Shown here: piece by piece, positions 54,433 through 63,484 of the stretch
How the letters are laid out: each line of letters begins with the position of its first letter
Numbering within the stretch: the first letter of the stretch is position 1
DNA from: CAINVV01 sp963663675
GTDB lineage: Bacteria > Bacteroidota > Bacteroidia > Bacteroidales > Prolixibacteraceae
Reading direction: 5' to 3'
DNA length: 64,000 nt
Assembly: GCA_963663675.1 (NCBI GenBank)
Contig: OY760498.1
Location: 2,976,001-3,040,000 of the forward strand
The notes under the pieces: generated by a model
What the model was told of the DNA's origin: nothing
What the model saw: only the letters and a program-made list of their open reading frames with translations
Databases searched by the model: none
Translations under genes and position numbers: made by a program

Positions 54433-55071
54433 TTATATAGTTATACTGCCGGTTTTGCACCAGGATTGCAAACCGCAGGTATTACACTGAGGTTTCCTGG
54501 CAAGGCAAACATACCGTCCATGTAGGATAAGCCAGTGATGCGCGACAGGAAGCAATTCAGGAGGAAATAATTTAACCAACTGTCTTTCTGCCTCTTCCGG
54601 GGTTTTTGCTCCCTCGGTCAGGCCAAGCCTTGCGGATACCCTGAAAACATGGGTATCCACAGCCATTGCCGGTTTATTGAATACAACGGATAAAATCACA
54701 TTTGCAGTCTTTCTCCCAACTCCTGGTAGCTGCATCAACTGATCCATCTCACCAGGAACAATCCCCTGAAAATCTGACTCCAGCTTCCTGGCCATCCCTA
54801 CCAGGTTCTTCGCTTTGTTGTTCGGATAGGAACAAGACCTAATTTCTTCAAACACCTCTTCTGGCTGGCTAACTGCCATCTTTGCAGAAGTCGGAAAGCG
54901 TTTAAACAAGGCGGGGGTAATCTGGTTGACCCGTTTGTCGGTGCATTGCGCGGAAAGAATCACAGCTACAAGCAACTGGAACGGATCCTTGAATTGAAGC
55001 TCCGTTTCAGCAACAGGCATATTCTCCTGGAACCATGCTGTTATTTTAAAACATATTTCTTTCGGAGACAT
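54433..55071 (-). CDS. nth: Endonuclease III (DNA glycosylase/AP lyase)
   Basis: Base-excision repair enzyme removing oxidised pyrimidines and nicking at AP sites. 212 residues. The helix-hairpin-helix motif LPGVGRKTANVI carries the catalytic Lys121, and Asp139 is in AVDTHVFRV. The C-terminal 4Fe-4S cluster follows CX6CX2CX5C (CLARKPQCNTCGLQSWC). Start at 55071. Divergent from the ABC-F gene. Confidence 0.96.
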   Translation of the reverse strand: MSPKEICFKITAWFQENMPVAETELQFKDPFQLLVAVILSAQCTDKRVNQITPALFKRFPTSAKMAVSQPEEVFEEIRSCSYPNNKAKNLVGMARKLESDFQGIVPGEMDQLMQLPGVGRKTANVILSVVFNKPAMAVDTHVFRVSARLGLTEGAKTPEEAERQLVKLFPPELLPVAHHWLILHGRYVCLARKPQCNTCGLQSWCKTGSITI

Positions 55072-55140
55072 ATCACAATTTTAATTTCGCTAAAAATAGC
55101 CACTTTAAGTTTAATATTTAAATTCTATCCTCATAGATGT

Positions 55141-55148
55141 TAACTTTG
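55141..55148 (+). promoter_or_regulatory. TAnnTTTG -7 element, ABC-F gene
   Basis: TAACTTTG, 21 bases before the ABC-F ATG. Confidence 0.6.
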
Positions 55149-55169
55149 GACCGTTTTTAAGTATTTTCT

Positions 55170-57029
55170 ATGGTGCCATATCTACAACTGGACAATCTCT
55201 CAAAAAACTGGGGAGATCTACAGCTTTTCGAAGGAATTTCATTGACCATCAACCAGGGAGAAAAAGTGGCCCTGATCGCAAAAAACGGGGCTGGTAAAAC
55301 TACCCTGATGAATATTCTTTCCGGCGACGAAGTCGCTGATAACGGGAAAGTCATCTTCAATACAGACATCCGGATCGGCTATCTCCGGCAGATGCCTGAA
55401 CTTAACCCAGATGAGACGGTAATCGAAGCGGCATTCAGTTCCTCGGGTGAGACAATCAATGCTGTCCGGCAATATGAGGCTGCCCTGGCGAGTCATGACC
55501 ACAAGGCAATCGAAAAAACCATGGACAAGATCAACCAACTCAATTGTTGGGATTTCGAGCTGAAGATCAAGCAAATACTCACAGAATTAAATATCACTGA
55601 TCTTAACCAACCCATCCGTGAATTGTCCGGAGGACAAAAGAAACGGGTTGCCCTGGCTCATGTATTAATTGACGAGCCTGATTTTCTGATACTTGACGAA
55701 CCAACCAACCACCTTGACCTGGAGATGATTGAATGGCTGGAACGTACGCTTGAAAAAGCAAAGTGCACACTGCTGATGGTTACCCATGACAGGTATTTCC
55801 TGGACAGGGTATGCAACGAAATCATAGAACTGGATGACCAGTCACTGTTCAGGTACAAGGGAAATTACTCCTATTACGTTGAAAAGCGGAACGAACGGAT
55901 ACAGAATCTTAACAGTGAAATAGAGCGTGCCAAAAACCTTTTCCGTACAGAACTGGAGTGGCTGAGGCGCATGCCGCAGGCCAGGTCGCACAAGTCAAAA
56001 TACCGTACGGAAAATGCCTATAAACTAAAGGACCAGGCTTCAAAACGGATAACTGACGATCGCGTGGAACTGGCTATCAATTCGCAAAGACTTGGACATA
56101 AAATCATTAACCTCGAAAATATATCCAAATCTTTTGGTGATGTGACCATCCTGAAAGATTTCAGCTACAAGTTTGCCAGGTATGAAAAAATTGGGATTGT
56201 TGGGAAAAACGGTTCCGGAAAGAGTACTTTTCTCAATCTCCTGACAAGTGTTTACCAGCCTGACCACGGGAAAATGGAGGTAGGAGAAACAGTCCGTATC
56301 GGATATTTCAGGCAGGATGGCATCCAGTTCTCTCCGGAGGCAAGGGTGATTGATATCATCAAAGAAATTGCTGAAGTTGTTGAAATGGGTGACGGCTCCA
56401 AACTGAGTGCCTCACAATTTCTCAATTACTTTCTGTTTCCTCCTGAGACTCAGTATTCTCTTGTAGCTAAACTGAGCGGAGGTGAAAAACGCCGGCTCTA
56501 CCTTTGCACCATCCTGATGCGAAATCCAAATTTTTTGATTTTGGATGAGCCCACCAATGACCTGGATATCATGACACTGAATGTCCTGGAGGATTACCTG
56601 AAATCATTTACAGGCTGTACCATCGTGGTTTCCCACGATCGGTTTTTCATGGATAAAATTGTGGACCACCTTTTTGTTTTCGAAGGGAATGGAGTTGTAA
56701 AGGATTTTCCCGGAAATTATTCTGATTACCGCGACTGGGCAGAAGAGAAAGCAAAAGCCGGCCAGGTAGTGGAAAAGACAGAAAAACCGGTAAGGGAAAA
56801 ACCGGTCGACGGGAAGAAAAAATTGAGTTTCAAAGAAAAAAAGGAACTGGAAGGCCTTGAAAACGAGATTGGCCGGCTTGAGACTGAAAAGAAATCCCTT
56901 GAATCGGAACTCAATTCGGGAACTCTTGCCATCGTGGAACTACAGAAAAAATCATTGAGATACAGCGAAATAACCTCAATTCTGCCTGAGAAGGAGATGC
57001 GTTGGCTGGAGCTGAGTGAACTCGAATAA
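55170..57029 (+). CDS. ABC-F family ATPase, Uup-like
   Basis: A 619-residue soluble protein with two ABC domains and no membrane helices. First domain: Walker A AKNGAGKTT, signature LSGGQKKRVALAH, Walker B LILDEPTNHLDL. Second: GKNGSGKST, LSGGEKRRLYL, LILDEPTNDLD. The linker (about 240-310) is the ribosome-facing P-site tRNA interaction motif region. A charged coiled coil ends the protein (from about 530), as in Uup. ABC-F proteins act on the ribosome in translation; whether this one gives antibiotic protection cannot be told. Confidence 0.93.
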   Translation: MVPYLQLDNLSKNWGDLQLFEGISLTINQGEKVALIAKNGAGKTTLMNILSGDEVADNGKVIFNTDIRIGYLRQMPELNPDETVIEAAFSSSGETINAVRQYEAALASHDHKAIEKTMDKINQLNCWDFELKIKQILTELNITDLNQPIRELSGGQKKRVALAHVLIDEPDFLILDEPTNHLDLEMIEWLERTLEKAKCTLLMVTHDRYFLDRVCNEIIELDDQSLFRYKGNYSYYVEKRNERIQNLNSEIERAKNLFRTELEWLRRMPQARSHKSKYRTENAYKLKDQASKRITDDRVELAINSQRLGHKIINLENISKSFGDVTILKDFSYKFARYEKIGIVGKNGSGKSTFLNLLTSVYQPDHGKMEVGETVRIGYFRQDGIQFSPEARVIDIIKEIAEVVEMGDGSKLSASQFLNYFLFPPETQYSLVAKLSGGEKRRLYLCTILMRNPNFLILDEPTNDLDIMTLNVLEDYLKSFTGCTIVVSHDRFFMDKIVDHLFVFEGNGVVKDFPGNYSDYRDWAEEKAKAGQVVEKTEKPVREKPVDGKKKLSFKEKKELEGLENEIGRLETEKKSLESELNSGTLAIVELQKKSLRYSEITSILPEKEMRWLELSELE

Positions 57030-57078
57030 GAGCAAGGCAATAAGCCGGCTCACATTTAATTAGACTGGTCTTGTCATA

Positions 57079-58377
57079 TTATTGGACCGATAGCAGGTAT
57101 TTCTTGAATCCCCCGAAATCTGTTCCCATTTCTACACTTTTCTTTTCCCCTTTCATAAATTCAAGTAACCGCTCCGGCATTGGAACATTGCCCTTCCCAA
57201 CTATCTCTTCAACGGTTTCGGTAAATTTTGCCGGATGGGCTGTTTCCAGGAAGATTCCAAGTTCATCAGGCTGTAACTGTTCCTTCAGTGCCCTGTAGGC
57301 AACAGCGCCATGCGGATCCAGCAAATATCCGGCAGAATGGAAACAGGCAGCCAGGCTTTCTTTGATCTGATCATCAGTATAGGAAGTTCCTGACATAATA
57401 TCGCAGATAATCTTATGATCCTTACCATACAAATCAAGAATCCTGGCAAAATTGCTTGGATCACCAACATCCATCGCGTTGGCGATAGTTGCCACTGAGG
57501 GTTTAGTCTGGTAATTGCCTGTATTCAGATAATTATAAACAACGTCATTACTGTTGTTCGCAGCAATAAATCTTTCTACCGGCAAACCCATTATGCTGGC
57601 AATAAGACCGGCTGTCAGGTTGCCGAAATTTCCACTCGGTACTGAGAAAACAATCTTTTTGTAACTTTTTTTCAGTTGGGCCACAGCATTGAAATAATAA
57701 AACGCCTGGGGCAAAAAACGGGCCACATTGATTGAATTGGCTGACGTCAGCACCATCCTGCGCTGAAGCTCCTCATCCAAAAATGCTGATTTCACCAGCG
57801 CCTGGCAATCATCAAATGTGCCGTCAACCTCCAGGGCGGTGATGTTCTGTCCCAGTGTGACAAATTGCATTTCCTGTATCTCACTTACTTTACCTTTTGG
57901 ATAGAGCACATGAACCCTGATACCTTCAATACCCAGAAAACCATTGGCTACAGCACTTCCTGTATCACCTGAGGTAGCGACTAAAACATGAACAGTCTCC
58001 TTTTCTTCCGAAAGGAAAAAAGCAAGCATCCTGGCCATAAAACGGGCGCCGACATCCTTGAACGCCAGGGTAGGACCATGAAACAACTCGAGTGAATAGA
58101 TATCCGGTTCTACCTCGACAAGCGGGGTTTGAAAACTCAGGGTTTCATTAACAATTTCCTCCAGTTTTTCAGAGGGAATATCTTCTCCAAAGAATTTCTC
58201 GGCAACACGGAAAGACATCTCCTGGAATGTAAGGTTTCCCATCTGTGCAAAAAAAACAGGTTCCATCTGGAGTATTCTTTCCGGCATATACAATCCCCTG
58301 TCGGGAGCGAGACCTTTTGTAACTGCAGTGTGGAGATCAACCTCCGGTGAAATTCTGTTGGTACTATAATACTTCAT
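57079..58377 (-). CDS. thrC: Threonine synthase
   Basis: PLP enzyme converting O-phosphohomoserine to threonine. 432 residues of the long (E. coli-like) class, beginning MKYYSTNRISPEVDLHTAV. The PLP lysine is in HGPTLAFKDVGARFMA, the glycine-rich loop in SVPSGNFGNLTAG and substrate contact in ATSGDTGSAVANGF. It is the last gene of thrA-apgM-thrC on the minus strand. A TATTTTTG element lies 7 bases before its ATG, so it may have its own leaderless transcript. Confidence 0.95.
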   Translation of the reverse strand: MKYYSTNRISPEVDLHTAVTKGLAPDRGLYMPERILQMEPVFFAQMGNLTFQEMSFRVAEKFFGEDIPSEKLEEIVNETLSFQTPLVEVEPDIYSLELFHGPTLAFKDVGARFMARMLAFFLSEEKETVHVLVATSGDTGSAVANGFLGIEGIRVHVLYPKGKVSEIQEMQFVTLGQNITALEVDGTFDDCQALVKSAFLDEELQRRMVLTSANSINVARFLPQAFYYFNAVAQLKKSYKKIVFSVPSGNFGNLTAGLIASIMGLPVERFIAANNSNDVVYNYLNTGNYQTKPSVATIANAMDVGDPSNFARILDLYGKDHKIICDIMSGTSYTDDQIKESLAACFHSAGYLLDPHGAVAYRALKEQLQPDELGIFLETAHPAKFTETVEEIVGKGNVPMPERLLEFMKGEKKSVEMGTDFGGFKKYLLSVQ

Positions 58378-58384
58378 TGTAATT

Positions 58385-58392
58385 CAAAAATA
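58385..58392 (-). promoter_or_regulatory. TAnnTTTG -7 element, thrC
   Basis: TATTTTTG on the minus strand, 7 bases before the thrC ATG. A TTTTG lies 17 bases further upstream. Confidence 0.45.
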
Positions 58393-58446
58393 AGGAAATT
58401 TACGATATTCAAAATTGGTTAATATGCTAAATATCAATATTATATG

Positions 58447-59667
58447 CTATATTTTCTGTTTCCGCTGCAATAATGCCTCCATAAACTCTCGTCCTTGAAG
58501 TTCACCGTAATACCCTTGCTTCGCGGCATCTTCATCATACCTGTCAACCGAATCTGGTTCAGAACCAGGAGAATAAATAACAAACGGAACAGCATCCCTT
58601 GTATGTGTCCGGAGTTTCCACGGAGTCGGATGATCAGGAAGCATGGCAATGGCAACAGGCTCATCCACCTCTGCGCACTTCTCCATCAGGTACTTTAATA
58701 TCCGCTGGTCAAGATACTCTATAGTCCTAAGCTTCAGGGCGTAATCGCCTTCGTGGCCCGCCTCATCACTGGCCTCAACATGGAGATACACAAAATCGTG
58801 GTCCTGAAGCGCTTTTACGGCTGCTTCCGCCTTTCCTTCGTAATTTGTATCATAAAGGCCTGTTGCACCGGGCACTTTGATGACATCCAGCCCTGCATAG
58901 ACACCAATCCCCTGGATCAGGTCAACAGCCGAAATCACAGCTCCCTTTTGAATGCCAAACATCTCTTTCAGGCTCTTCATGGCCGGCTTGTACCCTGGCG
59001 ACCAGGGCCAAATTGAATTCCCAGGCTCCTTGCCCTGCTCTTTTCTTTTAATATTAACAGGATGGTTATGAAGCAATTCCCGGGAGCGGGTGATCAATTG
59101 GTTGATCAGAACGGCAGTAGAATCACCCTGCTCCGAGGAGGCTTTTGGCAGCAGGGGATTGAATAATTTACCAGGAACGTCATGCGGTGGAGTACAAGCG
59201 ACATTTTTGTTTCCACCCTTGATTACCAGCAGGTGTCTATAAGAAACACCTGTATAAAACCGGACAGTTTCACTCCCAAGATGGGTATTGAGATACCTGA
59301 TCAGCTCGTCAGCCTCCTTTGTTGAAATATGACCTGCAGAGTGATTGAGAATGATATCTCCTTTCAGGGTAACCAGGTTGCACCTCATAGCGAGATCGCC
59401 AACCTCAAGGGTCACCCCGATACTGGCTGCCTCAATGACTCCGCGGCCTTCATAAACAGCCTCAACATCATAACCAAGCACAGCCAGATTAGCCACTTCA
59501 CTGCCCGGATGCAAAGCTGGCGGGATGGTTTTCAGCGTTCCGCTCCTGCCCAGGGCAGCAAGTTTATCCATGTAGGGTGTTTTGGCATTCATCAACGGTG
59601 TTTTGCCTCCGCATTCTTTTTCTGCCTGATCGGACATTCCATCCCCCAGCAATATTATATGCTTCAT
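58447..59667 (-). CDS. Cofactor-independent phosphoglycerate mutase family (ApgM, COG3635); probable homoserine kinase
   Basis: A 406-residue alkaline-phosphatase-superfamily protein of the archaeal phosphoglycerate mutase type. Metal- and active-site features: ILLGDGMSDQ at the N-terminus, LNHSAGHISTKEAD, HVEASDEAGHEGDY and MLPDHPTPWK. It sits exactly between thrA and thrC, and no GHMP-type thrB is present. Bacteroidota genomes show this arrangement repeatedly, and the family has been proposed to phosphorylate homoserine. Phosphoglycerate mutase activity cannot be excluded. A heptamer array lies just upstream. Confidence 0.9.
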   Translation of the reverse strand: MKHIILLGDGMSDQAEKECGGKTPLMNAKTPYMDKLAALGRSGTLKTIPPALHPGSEVANLAVLGYDVEAVYEGRGVIEAASIGVTLEVGDLAMRCNLVTLKGDIILNHSAGHISTKEADELIRYLNTHLGSETVRFYTGVSYRHLLVIKGGNKNVACTPPHDVPGKLFNPLLPKASSEQGDSTAVLINQLITRSRELLHNHPVNIKRKEQGKEPGNSIWPWSPGYKPAMKSLKEMFGIQKGAVISAVDLIQGIGVYAGLDVIKVPGATGLYDTNYEGKAEAAVKALQDHDFVYLHVEASDEAGHEGDYALKLRTIEYLDQRILKYLMEKCAEVDEPVAIAMLPDHPTPWKLRTHTRDAVPFVIYSPGSEPDSVDRYDEDAAKQGYYGELQGREFMEALLQRKQKI

Positions 59668-59714
59668 TTTAATTTACCTGCTTTTAGTTTTATTCCCCCT
59701 TCTACGATAAGAAA

Positions 59715-59791
59715 GGATAAAGGTTAAAGGTTAAAGGATAAAGGTTAAAGGTTAAAGGTTAAAGGTTAAAGGTTAAAGGATAAAGGTTAAA
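59715..59791 (-). repeat. Heptamer tandem array, unit TTTAACC (minus strand)
   Basis: Eleven consecutive 7-bp units on the plus strand: eight GGTTAAA and three GGATAAA, the variants at units 1, 4 and 10. It starts 20 bases after the thrA stop and lies upstream of the ApgM-like gene. Confidence 0.97.
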
Positions 59792-59811
59792 GAAAGTACA
59801 TGCAAAAAAAA

Positions 59812-62238
59812 TCAGATATTGGCCACCTTGATCAGATCGGCAAATACACCGGCAGCGGTTACTGCGGCACCGGCTCCATATCCTTTTATCAGCATGGGTG
59901 ATTCATTGTACCTTTCAGTAGTCAGGAGAACAATGTTATTGCTTCCTTCCAGGTCATAGAACGGATGGCCAGGGCCAACAGACTGCAATGAAACCGAGGC
60001 TTTTCCCTCTTCCATCAATCCTACAAACCTCCATTTTTTCTTTTCCTGCTCCAGTTTAATCCTTTCAGCTTCAAAAAGGGGGTCCATCTCATGAATATCG
60101 CGCCAAAAATCTTCCAGCGTGGAACTGAAATATTTATCAGGGATGAAACGTTTTTGCACGACATCCTCCTGGCTTAGCTTATAACCGGATTCCCTTCCAA
60201 GTATAACCAGTTTTCTGACTACATCAACGCCGCTTAAGTCGATTCTTGGATCGGGTTCAGAGAAACCCTTCTCTTTCGACATGCGGATGGCCTTACTTAA
60301 CGGAATTTCACTGCTGAGCGTGTTGAAAATAAAATTAAGGGTTCCGGAAAGAACGGCTTCAATCCTTACAATACGGTCGCCGGACCTCAACAGGTCATTG
60401 ATCGTTGAAATCAGTGGTAATCCTGCTCCAACATTCGTCTCAAAAAGATATTTTACTCCATGTTTCGCTGCCAGTTCTTTCAACTCCCTGTATGCCAGGT
60501 AGTCGGATGATGCTGCTACTTTATTGGCAGCCACAATGGAAATATAATTATTCAGTATGGCATGGTAATGATCGGCAACTTTTTTGTCTGCAGTGCAATC
60601 AACAAATACAGAATTAAACATGTTCATCCCGATCATCTGTTTGCAAAAACTATGCATGTCAGATTTTTCAGCTCTATCCTCTGCAAGAGCCGTCGAGATT
60701 TCCGCAGTATCAAAACCTTCCCTGTTAAAGATCATCTTCCTCGAATTAGCCACTCCGCAGATACGCAGCTTCAAACGGTGTTCTTTCTGCAGCTTGGCTT
60801 GCTGACGGCTTATTTGCAGAATCAGATCCCGTCCAACCGTACCAATACCTACCAGGAAAATATTCAGTTCAATAAATGGTGACAGGAAAAATGATTCATG
60901 AACAACATTAAGGGTCTTCCGAAGATCAGATTTTTTAACGACCCATGATATATTCTGCTCAGATGCACCCTGCGCTATTGCAACAACATTTATCCCGTTT
61001 TTCCCGATAGTATGGAACAATTTACCCGCAATACCGGCAGAATGCTTCATATTTTCACCAACGATGGCGACTATGCAAAGATCCTCCTCACTGCTTATTT
61101 TATTGATCAGGCCGGTATTTATCTCCCTGTCGAACTCCTGCATGATGGCATCCTCGGCAACTTTTCCCCTCGTTGAGTCAATTGCGAAACTGATCGAGTT
61201 CTCAGATGAAGCCTGCGAAATTAAAATTACGTTAATATCCTCTTTTGCCAGCGCGCCGAAAAGCCTCATAGCAATACCGGTTACACCGACCATTCCGAGT
61301 CCCTGAACCGTAAAGAGTGAGATCCCGTCTATGGAGGAAATTCCTTTGATTGGTTGTTCTGCACCACGATTTCCTGCAGTTCCGATTATGGTACCCTCCG
61401 CAGAAGGATTCATGGTATTTTTTATCTGAACGGGGATCGACTTCTGATAAACAGGTAGGATCGTCGGAGGATATATCACTTTAGCTCCAAAATGGGATAA
61501 TTCAAGAGCCTCACTGTATGTTAGCTGAGGAATAGTGTAAGCCTTGCTGATCACCCTGGGGTCCGCGGTCATAAAACCATCCACGTCAGTCCATATCTCG
61601 AGTTTCTCTGCATCGAGGGCTGCAGCAAAAAGCGCTGCCGTATAGTCTGAGCCTCCCCTTCCCAAAGTCGTTGCAGTTCCGTCAGATGCAGACGAGATAA
61701 ATCCCGGAGCTACGGCCACATTTTTTAAACCGGTACAAGCCTCACTAATCCTGGAATAAGTCTCCTTGAAATCGACTTTTCCTTTGCCATACGATTTGTC
61801 AGTGCAAATCAATGCTGCACTGTCTATCAATTCCGCTCCCAGGAAACGTGAGATTAAGAGGGACGAGAGTCGCTCTCCAAATCCGAGTACTCTATCAAGT
61901 GTCTTGGGTGTAAGCTCTCCGATTAGCCTGATCCCCTGCAGAATTTTCTCCAATTCCTCAAAGATCACCTTCATCTTCTCATTCACATCAATAATCGTCA
62001 TGGCATCAAACAAACCGGTCAGCATATTATCGTGCCGAACTTTTATATCATTCAGATAATTAGCAACTTCACCTCCCCGGGCACCTGCATTCGCGGCAGT
62101 AAGTAACATATCAGTCACACCTCCAACCGCACTGACTACAACGATCAGGTCAGAATTCTGATTTCGGACTATTTCATCGATTTTTTTTACATTTTCTACG
62201 GAACCGACGGATGTTCCTCCAAATTTTATAACCTTCAT
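59812..62238 (-). CDS. thrA: Bifunctional aspartokinase / homoserine dehydrogenase
   Basis: First and third steps from aspartate to threonine on one chain. 808 residues from the start at 62238 (MKVIKFGGTSVGSVENV); the Met 24 bases upstream is less likely because the family begins at KFGGTS. The aspartokinase domain (1-300) has GRGGSDYTAAL; two ACT domains (about 310-450) sense threonine; and the dehydrogenase (about 460-808) has GIGTVGRDLI, NKVAASSDYLAYR, and the GTLNFIFN catalytic motif. The upstream region holds a T-tract hairpin and a second complementary hairpin. Confidence 0.96.
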   Translation of the reverse strand: MKVIKFGGTSVGSVENVKKIDEIVRNQNSDLIVVVSAVGGVTDMLLTAANAGARGGEVANYLNDIKVRHDNMLTGLFDAMTIIDVNEKMKVIFEELEKILQGIRLIGELTPKTLDRVLGFGERLSSLLISRFLGAELIDSAALICTDKSYGKGKVDFKETYSRISEACTGLKNVAVAPGFISSASDGTATTLGRGGSDYTAALFAAALDAEKLEIWTDVDGFMTADPRVISKAYTIPQLTYSEALELSHFGAKVIYPPTILPVYQKSIPVQIKNTMNPSAEGTIIGTAGNRGAEQPIKGISSIDGISLFTVQGLGMVGVTGIAMRLFGALAKEDINVILISQASSENSISFAIDSTRGKVAEDAIMQEFDREINTGLINKISSEEDLCIVAIVGENMKHSAGIAGKLFHTIGKNGINVVAIAQGASEQNISWVVKKSDLRKTLNVVHESFFLSPFIELNIFLVGIGTVGRDLILQISRQQAKLQKEHRLKLRICGVANSRKMIFNREGFDTAEISTALAEDRAEKSDMHSFCKQMIGMNMFNSVFVDCTADKKVADHYHAILNNYISIVAANKVAASSDYLAYRELKELAAKHGVKYLFETNVGAGLPLISTINDLLRSGDRIVRIEAVLSGTLNFIFNTLSSEIPLSKAIRMSKEKGFSEPDPRIDLSGVDVVRKLVILGRESGYKLSQEDVVQKRFIPDKYFSSTLEDFWRDIHEMDPLFEAERIKLEQEKKKWRFVGLMEEGKASVSLQSVGPGHPFYDLEGSNNIVLLTTERYNESPMLIKGYGAGAAVTAAGVFADLIKVANI

Positions 62239-62283
62239 GGGTTTTAAATTATAATTTATCACTTCAGTCCAGCCGCAAATGTC

Positions 62284-62322
62284 AAAAAAAAATCTGAACC
62301 AAAGATGCTTCAGTTCAGATTT
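62284..62322 (-). terminator. Terminator hairpin between recA and thrA
   Basis: A 10-bp perfect stem (62290-62299 with 62313-62322) followed on the minus strand by about nine T residues. It could end recA or attenuate thrA; it lies 46 bases before the thrA start. Confidence 0.85.
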
Positions 62323-62368
62323 AGTAATTATTTCATACGCAAATAACTTATTTTCTATGGCTGTATAG

Positions 62369-62420
62369 AACCCTCAGACATATATTCATCATCTTTGGTA
62401 CGTATTAGCTCGTGAGGGTT
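62369..62420 (-). other. Second hairpin with loop complementary to the terminator loop
   Basis: An 8-bp stem (62369-62376 with 62413-62420) just after the recA stop. Its loop contains 62390-62399, exactly complementary over 10 bases to 62298-62307 in the loop and arm edge of the downstream terminator hairpin. A loop-loop (kissing) interaction is possible. Confidence 0.5.
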
Positions 62421-62430
62421 TCACAAATAC

Positions 62431-63471
62431 TTAGATCTCGAGAGAGGGTGTATAATTGCTAATTATCTTCTTTTCAATCTCTTCTGCCAACTCCGGATTG
62501 TCCTTCAACAATGCTTTGACAGATTCACGTCCCTGACCAATTTTGGTCTCTCCATAGCTGAACCATGATCCGCTCTTCTTGATTATATTCAGTTCCACGC
62601 CAAGATCGATGATCTCTCCGATCTTGGAGATTCCTTCGCCAAAGATGATGTCAAATTCAGCCTTGCGAAACGGCGGGGCAATTTTATTTTTTACAACTTT
62701 TACCCGGGTATGATTCCCCTGAACCTCCTCTCCTTCCTTCAACTGGCCAATTTTGCGGATATCCAGCCTTACGGAGGCATAAAATTTAAGGGCATTCCCA
62801 CCTGTCGTTGTTTCAGGATTCCCAAACATTACCCCGATTTTTTCACGCAACTGGTTGATGAAGATACAACAGGTTTTAGTCTTGCTGATATTCGCAGTCA
62901 ATTTCCTAAGAGCCTGCGACATAAGCCTGGCCTGTAATCCCATCTTGGAATCTCCCATCTCACCTTCAATCTCAGCTTTGGGTGTCAGGGCTGCAACAGA
63001 GTCAATTACGATGATATCTATCGCTCCCGAACGAATCAGGTTATCGGCAATTTCAAGCGCCTGTTCTCCGTTGTCCGGCTGTGAAATGAGGAGTTCATTG
63101 ATGTTTACGCCAAGTTTTGTAGCATACCCGGGATCAAAGGCGTGCTCCGCGTCAATAATAGCAGCAATGCCTCCCAGCTTTTGTGATTCTGCAATCGCAT
63201 GAATGGCGAGAGTTGTTTTACCTGATGACTCAGGTCCGAAGATTTCAATCACCCTGCCCTTTGGGTAACCGCCAATGCCGAGTGCCAGATCAAGAGCAAT
63301 TGAGCCTGAACTGATAGCTGCAACATCATCGACCGGTTTGTCTCCCAGACGCATGATGGACCCTTTGCCGTAACTCTTTTCAATTTTGTCCATTGTCAGC
63401 TGCAAAGCCTTGAGCTTTTCAAGGTTCATTGCTTTGTCGGCTGCTGCAGCCTTTGGTTCTTCTTTTGCCAT
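62431..63471 (-). CDS. recA: RecA recombinase
   Basis: Central strand-exchange protein of recombination and SOS induction. 346 residues. Walker A GPESSGKTT at about 79-87, Walker B IIVIDSVAAL, the L2-region sequence FGNPETTTGGNALKFYAS, and the polymerisation motif region near the N-terminus. It follows the bcp gene by 13 bases, so it is probably co-transcribed with it. No LexA-type palindrome was recognised upstream. Confidence 0.98.
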   Translation of the reverse strand: MAKEEPKAAAADKAMNLEKLKALQLTMDKIEKSYGKGSIMRLGDKPVDDVAAISSGSIALDLALGIGGYPKGRVIEIFGPESSGKTTLAIHAIAESQKLGGIAAIIDAEHAFDPGYATKLGVNINELLISQPDNGEQALEIADNLIRSGAIDIIVIDSVAALTPKAEIEGEMGDSKMGLQARLMSQALRKLTANISKTKTCCIFINQLREKIGVMFGNPETTTGGNALKFYASVRLDIRKIGQLKEGEEVQGNHTRVKVVKNKIAPPFRKAEFDIIFGEGISKIGEIIDLGVELNIIKKSGSWFSYGETKIGQGRESVKALLKDNPELAEEIEKKIISNYTPSLEI

Positions 63472-63484
63472 TTTAAATGAATAA

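Noticed and set aside
62348..62392. A 14-codon frame ahead of thrA considered as a thr leader peptide
   Set aside because: It contains no Thr codon and only one Ile codon, so it cannot sense threonine in the classic way.
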